From: Burkholderiales bacterium
GTDB taxonomy: Bacteria > Pseudomonadota > Gammaproteobacteria > Burkholderiales > JAEUOS01
Reading direction: 5' to 3'
DNA length: 45,542 nucleotides
Assembly (NCBI GenBank): GCA_947473125.1
Contig: CANJDH010000029.1
Coordinates: 1-45,542 of the forward strand
Below, in pieces: positions 14,635-22,412 of the stretch. Both the position numbers and the translations under genes were made by a program. Under the pieces are notes generated by a model. It searched no databases, was not told the origin of the DNA, and saw only the letters and a program-made list of their open reading frames with translations. Position 1 is the stretch's first letter. Every line of letters starts with the position of its first letter.

Positions 14635-15867
14635 ATGTCACTGCGTTTCTCTCGTCGGCCGGCCAGTCGTTCTTTGCTGGCGTCCTTGTGCATCTGGGCT
14701 GGCGCTGCCGCGCTGGGTCTGGGCAGCTTTGCCGCTTCGGCACAAGGAGTGATTCGTTTTGGTGCGCCGCTGCCCATCACGGGGCCGCTGGCCCCCGAAG
14801 CATTGAAGCAGCAACAAGGCTACGACCTGTGGGCCGAGCAGGTGAACAAGGCGGGCGGCATCAAGGTCGGCGCCAAGAAGATGAAGGTGGAGATCGTTTA
14901 CACCGACTACCAATCCAACACCCCGCGCGCCGTGCAAACCGCCGAGAAACTGGTGACGCAGGACAAGGTGGACTTCCTGTTCTCGCCGTTCGGCTCGGGC
15001 GCGGCCAAGGCGGCCAGCACGGTCTCCGAGAAATACGGCATGCCGACGATTGCCGCCACGGCGTCGTCGTCGCAGGTATACGACCAGGGCTACAAATATC
15101 TCTTCGGCACCTTCACGCCGAACGACACGCTGACCACGCCGCTCGCCGACATCGTCAAGCTCAAGGCTGCCGGCGTGCGCAAGGTGGCGATTCTGGCGCG
15201 CAACGATCTGTTCCCGCTGGCGATTGCGCAGGAGATGGAGAAGGCCGCCAAGGAGCGCGGCATGGAAGTGGTGTTCTTCGAGAAATACGCGATCAACACG
15301 CTCGACCATTCGGCAGCGCTGTCGCAGATCAAATCCAAAGCCCCACACTGGATTTTTGCGACCGGCTACATCAACGACCTGGTGCTGATCAAGAAGCAGA
15401 TGGCCGACCAGAAGATGGAAGCGCCGGTTGTGACCATGATCGCCGGCCCGGCTTATCAGGAGTTCATTGACGCCGCCGGCAAGGGCGCGGAGAACATCAC
15501 CAGCGCCGCGTGGTGGCACCCGAGCGCGCGCTACAAGGGCGTGGACATTTTTGGCACGCCGGCCAACTACGCGAAGCTGTTCCGCGAGAAATACAAATCC
15601 GAGCCGGATTACGCCCAGGCCTCGGCATCGGTATCGGGCGTGCTGTTCCAGATCGCGATCGAAAAGGCCGGCAGCCTCGACAAGGTCAAAGTGCGTGACG
15701 AACTTGCGCGCATGAATCTGCAGACCTTCTGGGGGCCGGTGAAGTTTGGCCCGACCGGCCAGATCACCTCGCTCGAACCGCCGGTGTTCCAGATTCAAAA
15801 CGGCAAGACGGTGGTGGTGTTTCCCGCGGCGATCAAACAGGGTGAGCTGAAACTCGGCGTCAAGTAA
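14635..15867 (+). CDS. Liv/HAAT-type ABC transporter substrate-binding protein
   Basis: Periplasmic binding protein of the branched-chain amino acid (type I fold) ABC family, 410 aa. The ATG at 14635 follows AGGAAAGGG and starts a signal peptide ending near FAASAQG; the mature part begins VIRFGAPLPITGPLAPE. Conserved stretches include DDLD-free segment TDYQSNTPRAVQTAEKLV and YAQASASVSGVLFQIAIEKA. The TATACT at 14557-14562 may be the -10 of the operon. First of five transporter genes plus a RidA-fold protein; the ligand could be an amino acid or an aromatic acid, as these transporters are often recruited for aromatics. Confidence 0.92.
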   Translation: MSLRFSRRPASRSLLASLCIWAGAAALGLGSFAASAQGVIRFGAPLPITGPLAPEALKQQQGYDLWAEQVNKAGGIKVGAKKMKVEIVYTDYQSNTPRAVQTAEKLVTQDKVDFLFSPFGSGAAKAASTVSEKYGMPTIAATASSSQVYDQGYKYLFGTFTPNDTLTTPLADIVKLKAAGVRKVAILARNDLFPLAIAQEMEKAAKERGMEVVFFEKYAINTLDHSAALSQIKSKAPHWIFATGYINDLVLIKKQMADQKMEAPVVTMIAGPAYQEFIDAAGKGAENITSAAWWHPSARYKGVDIFGTPANYAKLFREKYKSEPDYAQASASVSGVLFQIAIEKAGSLDKVKVRDELARMNLQTFWGPVKFGPTGQITSLEPPVFQIQNGKTVVVFPAAIKQGELKLGVK

Positions 15868-15910
15868 GCCGCACCCATAAGCAGCACTGAAGCAACGCGG
15901 GCAGGCCGGT

Positions 15911-16777
15911 ATGCTGGGCTTTCAAGTCATTCTTAACGGCCTGGTGCTGGGCTGCCTCTACGCCTGTATCGCGGCGGGCTTCTCGCTGGTGTGGGGCGTG
16001 CTCAACGTGATCAACCTGATGCATGGGTCGTTCATCGTGCTCGGCTCCTACCTCGCCTGGGGCGCCTACAACACGCTGGGCTTCGGCCCCTGGACCACGC
16101 TGCTGATTGCGGCGCCGCTGTTCTTCACGTTGGGCTATGCGGTGCAGCGCGGCATATTGAACCGCGTGATAGCCGCGCCGGTACTGGTGACGCTGACGCT
16201 CACGTTCGGCCTCGACCTGATGCTCAACAACGCGATGCTGGTCGCCTTCAAGGCCGACTACCGGCGCATGATTCTTGACCCGCCGTTAGGCACCTGGTCG
16301 TGGGGTGAGCTGGTGGTGCCGGTTGATCGCGTGATCGCAATGCTGTTTGCGCTGCTCCTGACCTTGGCGCTGTATCTGATCTTGCGGCGCTCGCGCATCG
16401 GCCGCGCCATTGTGGCGGTGCGCCTCGACCGCGAGGCCGCGCGCCTGATGGGCGTGGATGTGCCGTCGATCTACGCCACGGCGTTCGGTTTCGGTGCGGC
16501 GATGGCGGGCTGTGCGGGCGTGTTGCTGGCGATGATTTTCCCGATCTCGCCGATTTCATCGGGCACGTACCTGGGCAAGGCGTTTGTGGTGTGCGTGCTC
16601 GGTGGCCTGGGCAGCGTGCCGGGGGCGGTGGTGGGTGGCCTGTTCCTCGGGTTGGTCGAGAGTCTTGGTGCGCTGGCATTCGGCCCGGAACATGCGGTGA
16701 CGCTGTCGTTCACCTTGCTGATCGTGTTTCTGATTGTGCGGCCGCACGGCCTCCTGGGCAAGCGGGGCTTCGAATAA
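15911..16777 (+). CDS. LivH-type ABC permease
   Basis: Inner-membrane permease of 288 aa with about eight hydrophobic segments. The family start FQVILNGLVLGCLYACIAAGFSLVWGVLNVINLMHGSF and the coupling region RRSRIGRAIVAVRLDREAARLMGVD are plain, as is the GGLGSVPGAVVGGLFLGLVE stretch near the C-terminus. Its TAA overlaps the ATG of the next gene by one base. It pairs with the LivM-like permease to form the transmembrane channel. Confidence 0.93.
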   Translation: MLGFQVILNGLVLGCLYACIAAGFSLVWGVLNVINLMHGSFIVLGSYLAWGAYNTLGFGPWTTLLIAAPLFFTLGYAVQRGILNRVIAAPVLVTLTLTFGLDLMLNNAMLVAFKADYRRMILDPPLGTWSWGELVVPVDRVIAMLFALLLTLALYLILRRSRIGRAIVAVRLDREAARLMGVDVPSIYATAFGFGAAMAGCAGVLLAMIFPISPISSGTYLGKAFVVCVLGGLGSVPGAVVGGLFLGLVESLGALAFGPEHAVTLSFTLLIVFLIVRPHGLLGKRGFE

Positions 16778-17742
16778 TGGCCATGATGCGCGCCCTGCCG
16801 GGCTCGTTTCGCATTGCCCTGTTGCTGCTGGTGCTGTTGGCCGCATTGCCGTTCTTCGGCAGTGCTTACGGGATGCGCCTGGGCACCATCGCGTGCATGT
16901 ACGCGATCATGGCCGTGTCGTGGAACGTGATTGGCGGCTTTGCGGGTTACCCGTCGTTTGCCACGGCAGCGTTCTTTGGCTCGGGCGCCTATTGCGGCGG
17001 CATTCTGCTCGGCAAGGGCTGGCCGATCCTCGCGGCGCTCGGAGCGGCCGGCCTCTTGGCGTTTGTCTCGGCGCTGTTGTTCGGCATTGTGCTGCTGCGC
17101 TTGCGCGGCCACTATTTCGCAATCGCCAGCCTGGCGGTGGCCGAGGTGCTGCGCGAGCTCACCAACGCCGCGGCCGACCTCACCGGCGGCGGCATGGGGC
17201 TGAACATTCCGCTGGCGGTCAAGGGCTCGGGCAGCGTGTTGGGCGAGGCGTCGTTTTTCTTCTGGGCGATGTGGGCGCTGCTGATGACGGCGTTTGTCAG
17301 CGTGCGCCTGATCCAGACTTCCAAGCTGGGCTTTGGCCTGGCGTGCATCAAGCAGAATGAATCGGCGGCCGACATGATCGGCGTGAACGCCACGCTCTAC
17401 AAAAGCCTGGCGTTCGCGTTTTCCGGCGTGTTTGTGGCAATGGCCGGCGTGCTCTACGCCGCGTGGGTGCATTACATCGAGCCGGGCGATGTGTTTGATG
17501 TGCTGTTTGCCGTCAAGCCGATCGTGATGGCCCTGCTGGGCGGCGTGGGCTCGCCGGCAGGCGCAGTGCTCGGCGCGTTTGCGTTTCTCGGCATTGAAGA
17601 GCTGGTGTGGCGCAACTACCTGCAGATTCACTCGGGTGTGCTCGGCTTTCTGGTGGTGGTGCTGCTGCTGTTCTTGCCGAACGGCCTGATGTCGATGTCG
17701 CAGGCCCTGCGCGCGCGCTTCGCCGGCAAGGCGGCAGGATGA
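16777..17742 (+). CDS. LivM-type ABC permease
   Basis: Second permease subunit, 321 aa, about nine hydrophobic segments. Family stretches: YAIMAVSWNVIGGFAGYPSFATAAFFGSGAY near the N-terminus, LRGHYFAIASLAVAEVLREL in the middle, and GVGSPAGAVLGAFAFLGIEEL near the end. The ATG overlapping the LivH stop is preferred over in-frame upstream codons because the hydrophobic start follows at once. The downstream ATPase gene begins 18 nt later. Confidence 0.93.
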   Translation: MAMMRALPGSFRIALLLLVLLAALPFFGSAYGMRLGTIACMYAIMAVSWNVIGGFAGYPSFATAAFFGSGAYCGGILLGKGWPILAALGAAGLLAFVSALLFGIVLLRLRGHYFAIASLAVAEVLRELTNAAADLTGGGMGLNIPLAVKGSGSVLGEASFFFWAMWALLMTAFVSVRLIQTSKLGFGLACIKQNESAADMIGVNATLYKSLAFAFSGVFVAMAGVLYAAWVHYIEPGDVFDVLFAVKPIVMALLGGVGSPAGAVLGAFAFLGIEELVWRNYLQIHSGVLGFLVVVLLLFLPNGLMSMSQALRARFAGKAAG

Positions 17743-17760
17743 TGCGGAGCCACGCACGCC

Positions 17761-18531
17761 ATGCCTGAACTCCTGCAACTCGATGCCGTCACGCGCCGCT
17801 TCGGCGGCCTGCAGGCGGTGCAGAACGTCACGCTCAACGTCGGCCAGGGCGAGATTCTCGGTTTGATCGGGCCGAACGGCGCGGGCAAGACTACGCTCGT
17901 GAACGTGATTACCGGGGTGCATCGCGCATCGAGCGGCCGGGTGCAGTTCGAGGGGCGCGACATCACGCCACTCAAGCCGTATCAGACCGCGCGCATCGGC
18001 ATTGCCCGCACCTTTCAGATCGTGCAGCCATTCCCTGACCTCACCGTGCTGGAGAACGTGTCAGCGGCAGCGCTGTTTTCGCAGGCCGGCATGCGCCAGT
18101 CGGTGGCGCGCGAGTTTGCGGCGGCGCAACTGGAGTTTGTCGGGCTCGCACAAATGGCCGACAAGCCCGCCTTCAGCCTGACACTGGCGATGCGCAAGCG
18201 CCTGGAACTGGCCAAGGCGCTGGCGATGAAGCCGCGCCTGCTGTTTCTCGATGAGGTCAACGCCGGGCTCAACTCCACCGAGGTCGATCACGCGATGGTG
18301 CTGATCCGTGAAGTGGCGGCACGCGGTGTGACGGTGGTGCTGATCGAGCACCTGATGAAAGTGGTGATGACGGTGTGCCATCGCGTGGTGGTGCTGCAAA
18401 ACGGCGCGCTGATCGCTGACGGCACGCCCAAGGAAGTGGTGAACGATCCACAGGTGATTGGCGCTTATCTTGGCAAGAAGTACGCGCAGCTCGGCAATGC
18501 GGCGGCTGCGCCTGCGGCGGAGGCACCATGA
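17761..18531 (+). CDS. LivG-type ABC ATPase
   Basis: Cytosolic ATP-hydrolysing subunit, 256 aa. Walker A GPNGAGKTT (about 37-45) and Walker B RLLFLDEVNAGLN are intact, with the H-loop in LIEHLMKVVM. The signature motif is unusual: SLTLAMRKRLELAKAL replaces the common LS-x-G-Q-x-R-R form. LivG proteins tolerate variation there, but loss of the glycine is worth noting. The LivF gene starts inside its last codons (ATGA overlap). Confidence 0.92.
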   Translation: MPELLQLDAVTRRFGGLQAVQNVTLNVGQGEILGLIGPNGAGKTTLVNVITGVHRASSGRVQFEGRDITPLKPYQTARIGIARTFQIVQPFPDLTVLENVSAAALFSQAGMRQSVAREFAAAQLEFVGLAQMADKPAFSLTLAMRKRLELAKALAMKPRLLFLDEVNAGLNSTEVDHAMVLIREVAARGVTVVLIEHLMKVVMTVCHRVVVLQNGALIADGTPKEVVNDPQVIGAYLGKKYAQLGNAAAAPAAEAP

Positions 18532-19262
18532 GCGCGGCAGCGCCCTTGCTCGACGTGCGCGGCCTCGAAGCGGGCTACGGCGAGATCACGGTGTTGTGGG
18601 GCATTGACCTCAGCTTGCGTGCGGGCGAGATCACCGCACTGGTCGGCTCCAACGGGGCCGGCAAATCCACCCTGATGCGCACGCTGTCGGGCCTGATCAC
18701 GCCGACGGCGGGCAGCGTGGAATGGGAAGGGCGCGCCCTGCAGGGGGCCGACCCGAAGGACATTCTCACCGCCGGCATCGCCCATGTGCCGGAAGGGCGG
18801 CGCCTGTTCAGCGCAATGAACGTTGAAGACAACCTTCTGATGGGCGCTTACACGCGCCGCGTGCCGCAAGCCGTGCTGGCGCGCGACCTCGAGCGGGTCT
18901 ATACGATCTTCCCCAAGCTGCACGAGCGCCGCACCCAGGCGGCGGGCACCATGTCGGGCGGCGAGCAGCAGATGTGCGCCATCGGCCGCGGCCTGATGAG
19001 CGCGCCGCGCCTGCTCATGATTGACGAGTTGTCGCTCGGGCTCTCGCCACTGCTGGTGGAGCAACTGGTCGAGGCGCTCAAGGTGTTGAACCAGGAAGGC
19101 CTGGCGATTCTGGTGGTCGAGCAGGATGTGGTGACGGCGCTGGAGCTTTCCACCAGCGCTTATGTGATGGACATGGGCCGTATCGTGCAAAGCGGCGTCA
19201 GCGCCGACCTGATGCGCGACCCGGCGATCCGGCGTGCCTATCTGGGCGCGCTGGCAGAGTAA
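18528..19262 (+). CDS. LivF-type ABC ATPase
   Basis: Second ATPase, 244 aa, with complete motifs: Walker A GSNGAGKST, signature MSGGEQQM, Walker B LLMIDELSLGL. It overlaps the LivG gene by four bases. If LivG has a weak signature, the canonical LivF signature would make the heterodimer asymmetric, with one consensus site. Followed after 29 nt by the CnbZ-like gene with its own AAGGAG. Confidence 0.93.
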   Translation: MSAAAPLLDVRGLEAGYGEITVLWGIDLSLRAGEITALVGSNGAGKSTLMRTLSGLITPTAGSVEWEGRALQGADPKDILTAGIAHVPEGRRLFSAMNVEDNLLMGAYTRRVPQAVLARDLERVYTIFPKLHERRTQAAGTMSGGEQQMCAIGRGLMSAPRLLMIDELSLGLSPLLVEQLVEALKVLNQEGLAILVVEQDVVTALELSTSAYVMDMGRIVQSGVSADLMRDPAIRRAYLGALAE

Positions 19263-19291
19263 ACATTTCGCAAACACAAGGAGTGCAACCA

Positions 19292-20047
19292 GTGTCGAAG
19301 ACCAAGAATTTTCCTGCGGGCAATTACCGTTACGTGCCGGGCGTGTTTCAGTACTCCGCCGGGGTGGCGGCCGACGCCGGTTACCGGATCGAACGCGCGC
19401 GCTTTTCGCGCCCGGTGCCGCTGCTTGAAGGCTTTGCCAAGATTGCCGAGCACCTGAAAGCCGCCGGCCTGCCGTTGACTGCGTTTTGCGCGTGCGAGCT
19501 GCGCTCGCCGGCGCCGTTTGATGAAGCCGGCTTTCTCGCCTTCAATCGCGAATACGTCGGCACCCTCAAGACCTGGGGCATTTATGACGGCACGACCAAC
19601 CCGGTAGCACGCAGCAATGTGTGCCCGGAGATCGATCCGCCGGCGGTGCCAAGCTTCCACGCGTTTTGCTACACCGTGCCCGATGCGGCGGCGCGCCCCT
19701 CGTTTGTGGTGGCCGGCAGCGGCGAAGCGCCTGAGGGCAAAGACAGCTACAAGGACTACACGATCGCGCGTGGCGACGTGTCGGAGTCAGGCCTGCGGGC
19801 CAAAGCCAAATGGGTTTTGGGCGAAATGGAAAATCGCATGGGCGCAATGGGCTTCACCTGGAAAGACGCGACCGCTGCACAGCTTTACACGGTGCACAAC
19901 ATCCACCCCTTCATCGCCGACGAGCTGGTGCGGCGCGGCGCCATGCCAGCGGGCCTTACCTGGCATTTCAATCGCCCGCCGGTGCGCGAGCTCGAATACG
20001 AAATGGATTGCCGCGGCGTGGATGTCGAGCGGGTGCTGGCGGCCTGA
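19292..20047 (+). CDS. RidA-fold protein resembling 2-amino-5-chloromuconate deaminase CnbZ
   Basis: A 251-aa protein starting at a GTG (SKTKNFPAGNYRY) eight bases after AAGGAG; another GTG nine bases earlier is possible. I recognise the overall pattern (GVFQYSAGVAADAGY, LTAFCACELRSPAPF, GTTNPVARSNVCPE, MDCRGVDVERV) as that of proteins annotated CnbZ, a RidA-related deaminase of aminomuconate-type intermediates; this is from memory, not from a search. Its place at the end of the Liv-type operon suggests the transporter brings in a nitrogen-containing aromatic or amino acid whose breakdown yields an imine/enamine. Confidence 0.65.
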   Translation: MSKTKNFPAGNYRYVPGVFQYSAGVAADAGYRIERARFSRPVPLLEGFAKIAEHLKAAGLPLTAFCACELRSPAPFDEAGFLAFNREYVGTLKTWGIYDGTTNPVARSNVCPEIDPPAVPSFHAFCYTVPDAAARPSFVVAGSGEAPEGKDSYKDYTIARGDVSESGLRAKAKWVLGEMENRMGAMGFTWKDATAAQLYTVHNIHPFIADELVRRGAMPAGLTWHFNRPPVRELEYEMDCRGVDVERVLAA

Positions 20048-20197
20048 TCCTGGCGCACCCTGCACGGCGACGTGCTGTTGTCGTGGAAGCGCAACGATTC
20101 TGTGCAGGTGCTGCGCCGTCCGTCGGGCTGGCGCCCGGCGACGCTGCACTTCGAGTTTCTCGACGCGGCGCTGGAAATGGCCAAACCGCAGTTCTGA
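20048..20197 (+). pseudogene. Open 49-codon tail in frame after the CnbZ-like stop
   Basis: After the TGA the same frame stays open for 49 codons to a second TGA, reading as a normal protein end: GDVLLSWKRNDSVQVLRRP, then TLHFEFLDAALEMAKPQF. There is no start codon or ribosome site. The CnbZ-like protein looks complete without it, so this is more likely the 3' remnant of another gene than a readthrough extension. I do not recognise the family. Confidence 0.35.
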
Positions 20198-20259
20198 ACG
20201 GCCCTCTGGCAATATGAGGGCAATCGGCGTAGGCTAGGGGCTTCGTTGGGGGGAGCAAC

Positions 20260-20589
20260 GTGAACCAGACCGCGACAGAGCACAGCAGCACCACTACCGA
20301 CCGGCGCCGGATGCGCGTCGACCGCCGGCAGGGCCCCTCCGCGTGGGACAAGGAAGAGCGCCGCCGCAGCGATGACCGGCGCCACGCCAACGCCGAGCTC
20401 GCCGAGGCAATCAGCATTTTGGCGCAGGCAGAAACCGAATGGAGTACCGCCGAATCCGACTGGGCGCGCGCCCTGGCAGACTACGAGAAAGCCGAGGCCG
20501 CGTGGAGCCAGTCGCGAGCAGACCGCAGCCTGGCGCGTGCGGCTGTGTCCAAGGCACAGGCACGGGTCGACGCGCTGCGCCCCAAATAA
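20260..20589 (+). CDS. Trp-heptad coiled-coil protein, paralog 1 (unknown family)
   Basis: Protein of 109 aa that I do not recognise. It starts at GTG behind GGGGGGAG. The N-terminal third is very basic, with DRRRMRVDRRQ-x4-W and a later DRR. From about residue 45 on it is one long helix: counting in sevens from the first Trp of ETEW gives Trp, Trp, Tyr, Trp, Arg, Val, Val, with Ala (or Ser) three residues after each, i.e. an a/d pattern of large residue plus alanine. The protein at 32981 has the same motif order and the same register. No signal peptide. Function unknown. Confidence 0.75.
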   Translation: MNQTATEHSSTTTDRRRMRVDRRQGPSAWDKEERRRSDDRRHANAELAEAISILAQAETEWSTAESDWARALADYEKAEAAWSQSRADRSLARAAVSKAQARVDALRPK

Positions 20590-20609
20590 TCGCCGAGGGG
20601 AAATTCCCC

Positions 20610-20639
20610 AAGAATCTCTCCAGTAGCGGCTCTTCGGCC
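20610..20639 (-). repeat. Hairpin repeat, type 1, copy D (inverted, diverged)
   Basis: Read on the minus strand: arm GGCCGAAGA, three bases, core GCTACTGGAGA, three bases, arm TCTT. Compared with copies A and B the arm changed from GAGA/TCTC to AAGA/TCTT on both sides, keeping the pairs. It lies 20 bases after the stop of the Trp-heptad gene. Confidence 0.55.
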
Positions 20640-20701
20640 GATAACCCGGTTTGTAAGGTAGCAGCAAGGCGGCGCCTTGTAAAATACCCCTTCGCCCCGA
20701 T

Positions 20702-20737
20702 GTAGTACTTACCCGTTGTTGTACCTGTACTACTTAC
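20702..20737. promoter_or_regulatory. Repeated GTAsTACTTAC boxes upstream of the metal-efflux operon
   Basis: GTAGTACTTAC (20702-20712) and GTACTACTTAC (20727-20737) are direct repeats differing at one base, 25 bases apart; their first seven bases, GTAGTAC and GTACTAC, are also exact inverted complements. They lie 35-70 bases before the first gene. This could bind a metal-responsive regulator; none is encoded next to it. Confidence 0.45.
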
Positions 20738-20771
20738 GGATAGGTTCGCCACAATTGCCGGAGTATGTCGC

Positions 20772-21164
20772 GTGAGGCTGGTGCAATACCTCTTGATCAG
20801 TGCCATCGCCCTGCTGCAGGCAGCGGCGCCGCTGTTGCACGCGCATCTCGGGGCAGACCGCCTCTCGCCGCACCGCGTGCATCTGCATCTGCACCTCGAC
20901 CTGCACGTAGCGAGCGGCACGCTCGACCAGCTGACGGCGTCCGACCCGCTGCCGAAAGATTCGTCCACGATCGGCCTGGGCCAGGAAATCCGCCGCGACC
21001 TCGCCTGGGACACCTGCACCATTACCGGCCTCGCGCTGGTGCTGTGCGTGCCCGCCACGCAGCGCACCCCGCAGCCGCGCCCGGCCGACCTGGCCGCGCA
21101 CCTGCCGCAACTGCCTTCCTACCTCGCGCCCCCGTCCCAGGGGCCCCCTGCCGCCACGGCGTAA
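20772..21164 (+). CDS. His-rich exported small protein preceding metal RND operon
   Basis: A 130-aa protein beginning at GTG (a second GTG three codons later is possible) with a hydrophobic signal segment (LVQYLLISAIALLQAAAPLLHAH). Directly behind it come His23, 25, 34, 37, 39, 41 and 45, including HLHLHLDLH, a likely metal-binding strand. The C-terminal 40 residues are Pro-rich. Small periplasmic proteins of this sort often lead heavy-metal RND operons and are thought to buffer or present metal ions. The next gene starts 114 nt downstream. The protein family itself is not one I can name. Confidence 0.65.
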   Translation: MRLVQYLLISAIALLQAAAPLLHAHLGADRLSPHRVHLHLHLDLHVASGTLDQLTASDPLPKDSSTIGLGQEIRRDLAWDTCTITGLALVLCVPATQRTPQPRPADLAAHLPQLPSYLAPPSQGPPAATA

Positions 21165-21278
21165 GCCGCGCGCTTCGTTGCACGCCGTCCGGCGCTGCAG
21201 CGAACTTCGTTGTCGCATCGGTCGGCCCACGCCTCGCGGGGCCGGGTCACATTGCATTGACAGGCAAGGCAGGTTTCC

Positions 21279-22412
21279 ATGAACGTTTCTCCGATTTCAC
21301 GCGCACTGCGCGCCGGCGTCTGCGCGCTGGCCCTGGCCGCGACGCCCGCTCCGGCTACAACCCCGGCGGCCCCGGCCAGCGAACTCCTCAAACTCACAGC
21401 GGCGCAACAAAGCGCGGCCGGCATCACCACGGTACCCCTGCAGGCGCGCCAGGCGGCGGCGCTGGCCGGCCTGCCGGGCCAGGTGGTGATCCCCAACGAG
21501 CAGCTGCGCGTGGTCAGCGCGCCGCTCGCCGGACTGGTCGAAACCGTGCTCGTCGCCACCCAGCAATCGGTGCGCCGCGGCCAGGTGGTCGCGCGCATGC
21601 AAAGCCCGGGTCTGGCCGACGTGCAGCACACCTACCTGCAGGCATCAGCCCAGCACCAGCTCGCCAAATCGGCGCTCGACCGCGATGAAAAGCTGTTTGC
21701 CGAAGACCTGATCGCCAAGAGCCGGCTCGAAGCCACGCGCAGCCGCCACCAGGAAACGTCGGCCGACATCGCCGAACGCACCCAGGCGCTACGCGCCACC
21801 GGCATGTCGGACGCGGCCATCGGCCAGCTGCGCGGTGGCCGCGGCGTTGCCTCGGCGATCGCGCTGACCGCGCCGCTCGACGGCGTGGTGCTCGAACAGC
21901 TCGCGGTGGCCGGGCAACGGCTCGATGCCGCCGCACCGGTGATGAAAATCGCGCGCCTCGACCCGCTGTGGGTCGAAGTGCAGGTGCCGGTGGACCGGCT
22001 CGCCGGCATTGTCAACGGCGCCGAAGCGAGCATTCCGACGGCCGACGCCAAGGGCCGGGTGGTCTCGGTGGGCCGCGCGGTGGCAAGCGGCACGCAGACC
22101 GTGGCGGTGCGCGTCGAGGTGCGCAACGGCGCGGCGCGGCTGCGCCCCGGGCAACTGGTCGAAGCGGTACTGGCCGGCCAGGGCGGCGCGGGGGTGTGGG
22201 GCGTGCCGACCGCGGCGATTGCGCGCATCGCAGGCCGGGCCCTGGTATACCGCCAGACCGCCGACGGCTTCATGCCGCAGACCGTGACGGTGCTCGAATC
22301 GGGCGCCGACACCGCGCTGGTGCAGGCGCCGTTCAAGGGCGACGAGCGCGTGGCCGTCAAGGGCGTGGCGGCACTCAAGGCGATGCAGACCGGCGTCAGC
22401 GGAGCACAGTGA
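21279..22412 (+). CDS. RND efflux periplasmic adaptor (CusB/CzcB-like)
   Basis: Membrane-fusion protein of 377 aa, the periplasmic link between inner-membrane pump and outer-membrane channel. It has a signal peptide, a barrel-sandwich half-motif (SAPLAGLVETVLVATQQSVRRGQVVARMQSPGL), an alpha-hairpin (about 115-175), the second lipoyl half (ALTAPLDGVVLEQLAVAGQRLDAAAPVMKIA) and a beta-barrel (LWVEVQVPVDRLAGIVNGAEA). No metal-binding N-terminal His/Met cluster is evident. Its TGA overlaps the pump gene's ATG by one base. Confidence 0.92.
   Translation: MNVSPISRALRAGVCALALAATPAPATTPAAPASELLKLTAAQQSAAGITTVPLQARQAAALAGLPGQVVIPNEQLRVVSAPLAGLVETVLVATQQSVRRGQVVARMQSPGLADVQHTYLQASAQHQLAKSALDRDEKLFAEDLIAKSRLEATRSRHQETSADIAERTQALRATGMSDAAIGQLRGGRGVASAIALTAPLDGVVLEQLAVAGQRLDAAAPVMKIARLDPLWVEVQVPVDRLAGIVNGAEASIPTADAKGRVVSVGRAVASGTQTVAVRVEVRNGAARLRPGQLVEAVLAGQGGAGVWGVPTAAIARIAGRALVYRQTADGFMPQTVTVLESGADTALVQAPFKGDERVAVKGVAALKAMQTGVSGAQ

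Noticed and set aside
16471-17922. 483-codon minus-strand frame opposite livH/livM
   Set aside because: His/Gln/Arg-rich antisense of two hydrophobic permease genes; no family similarity and conflicts with overlapping permease genes.
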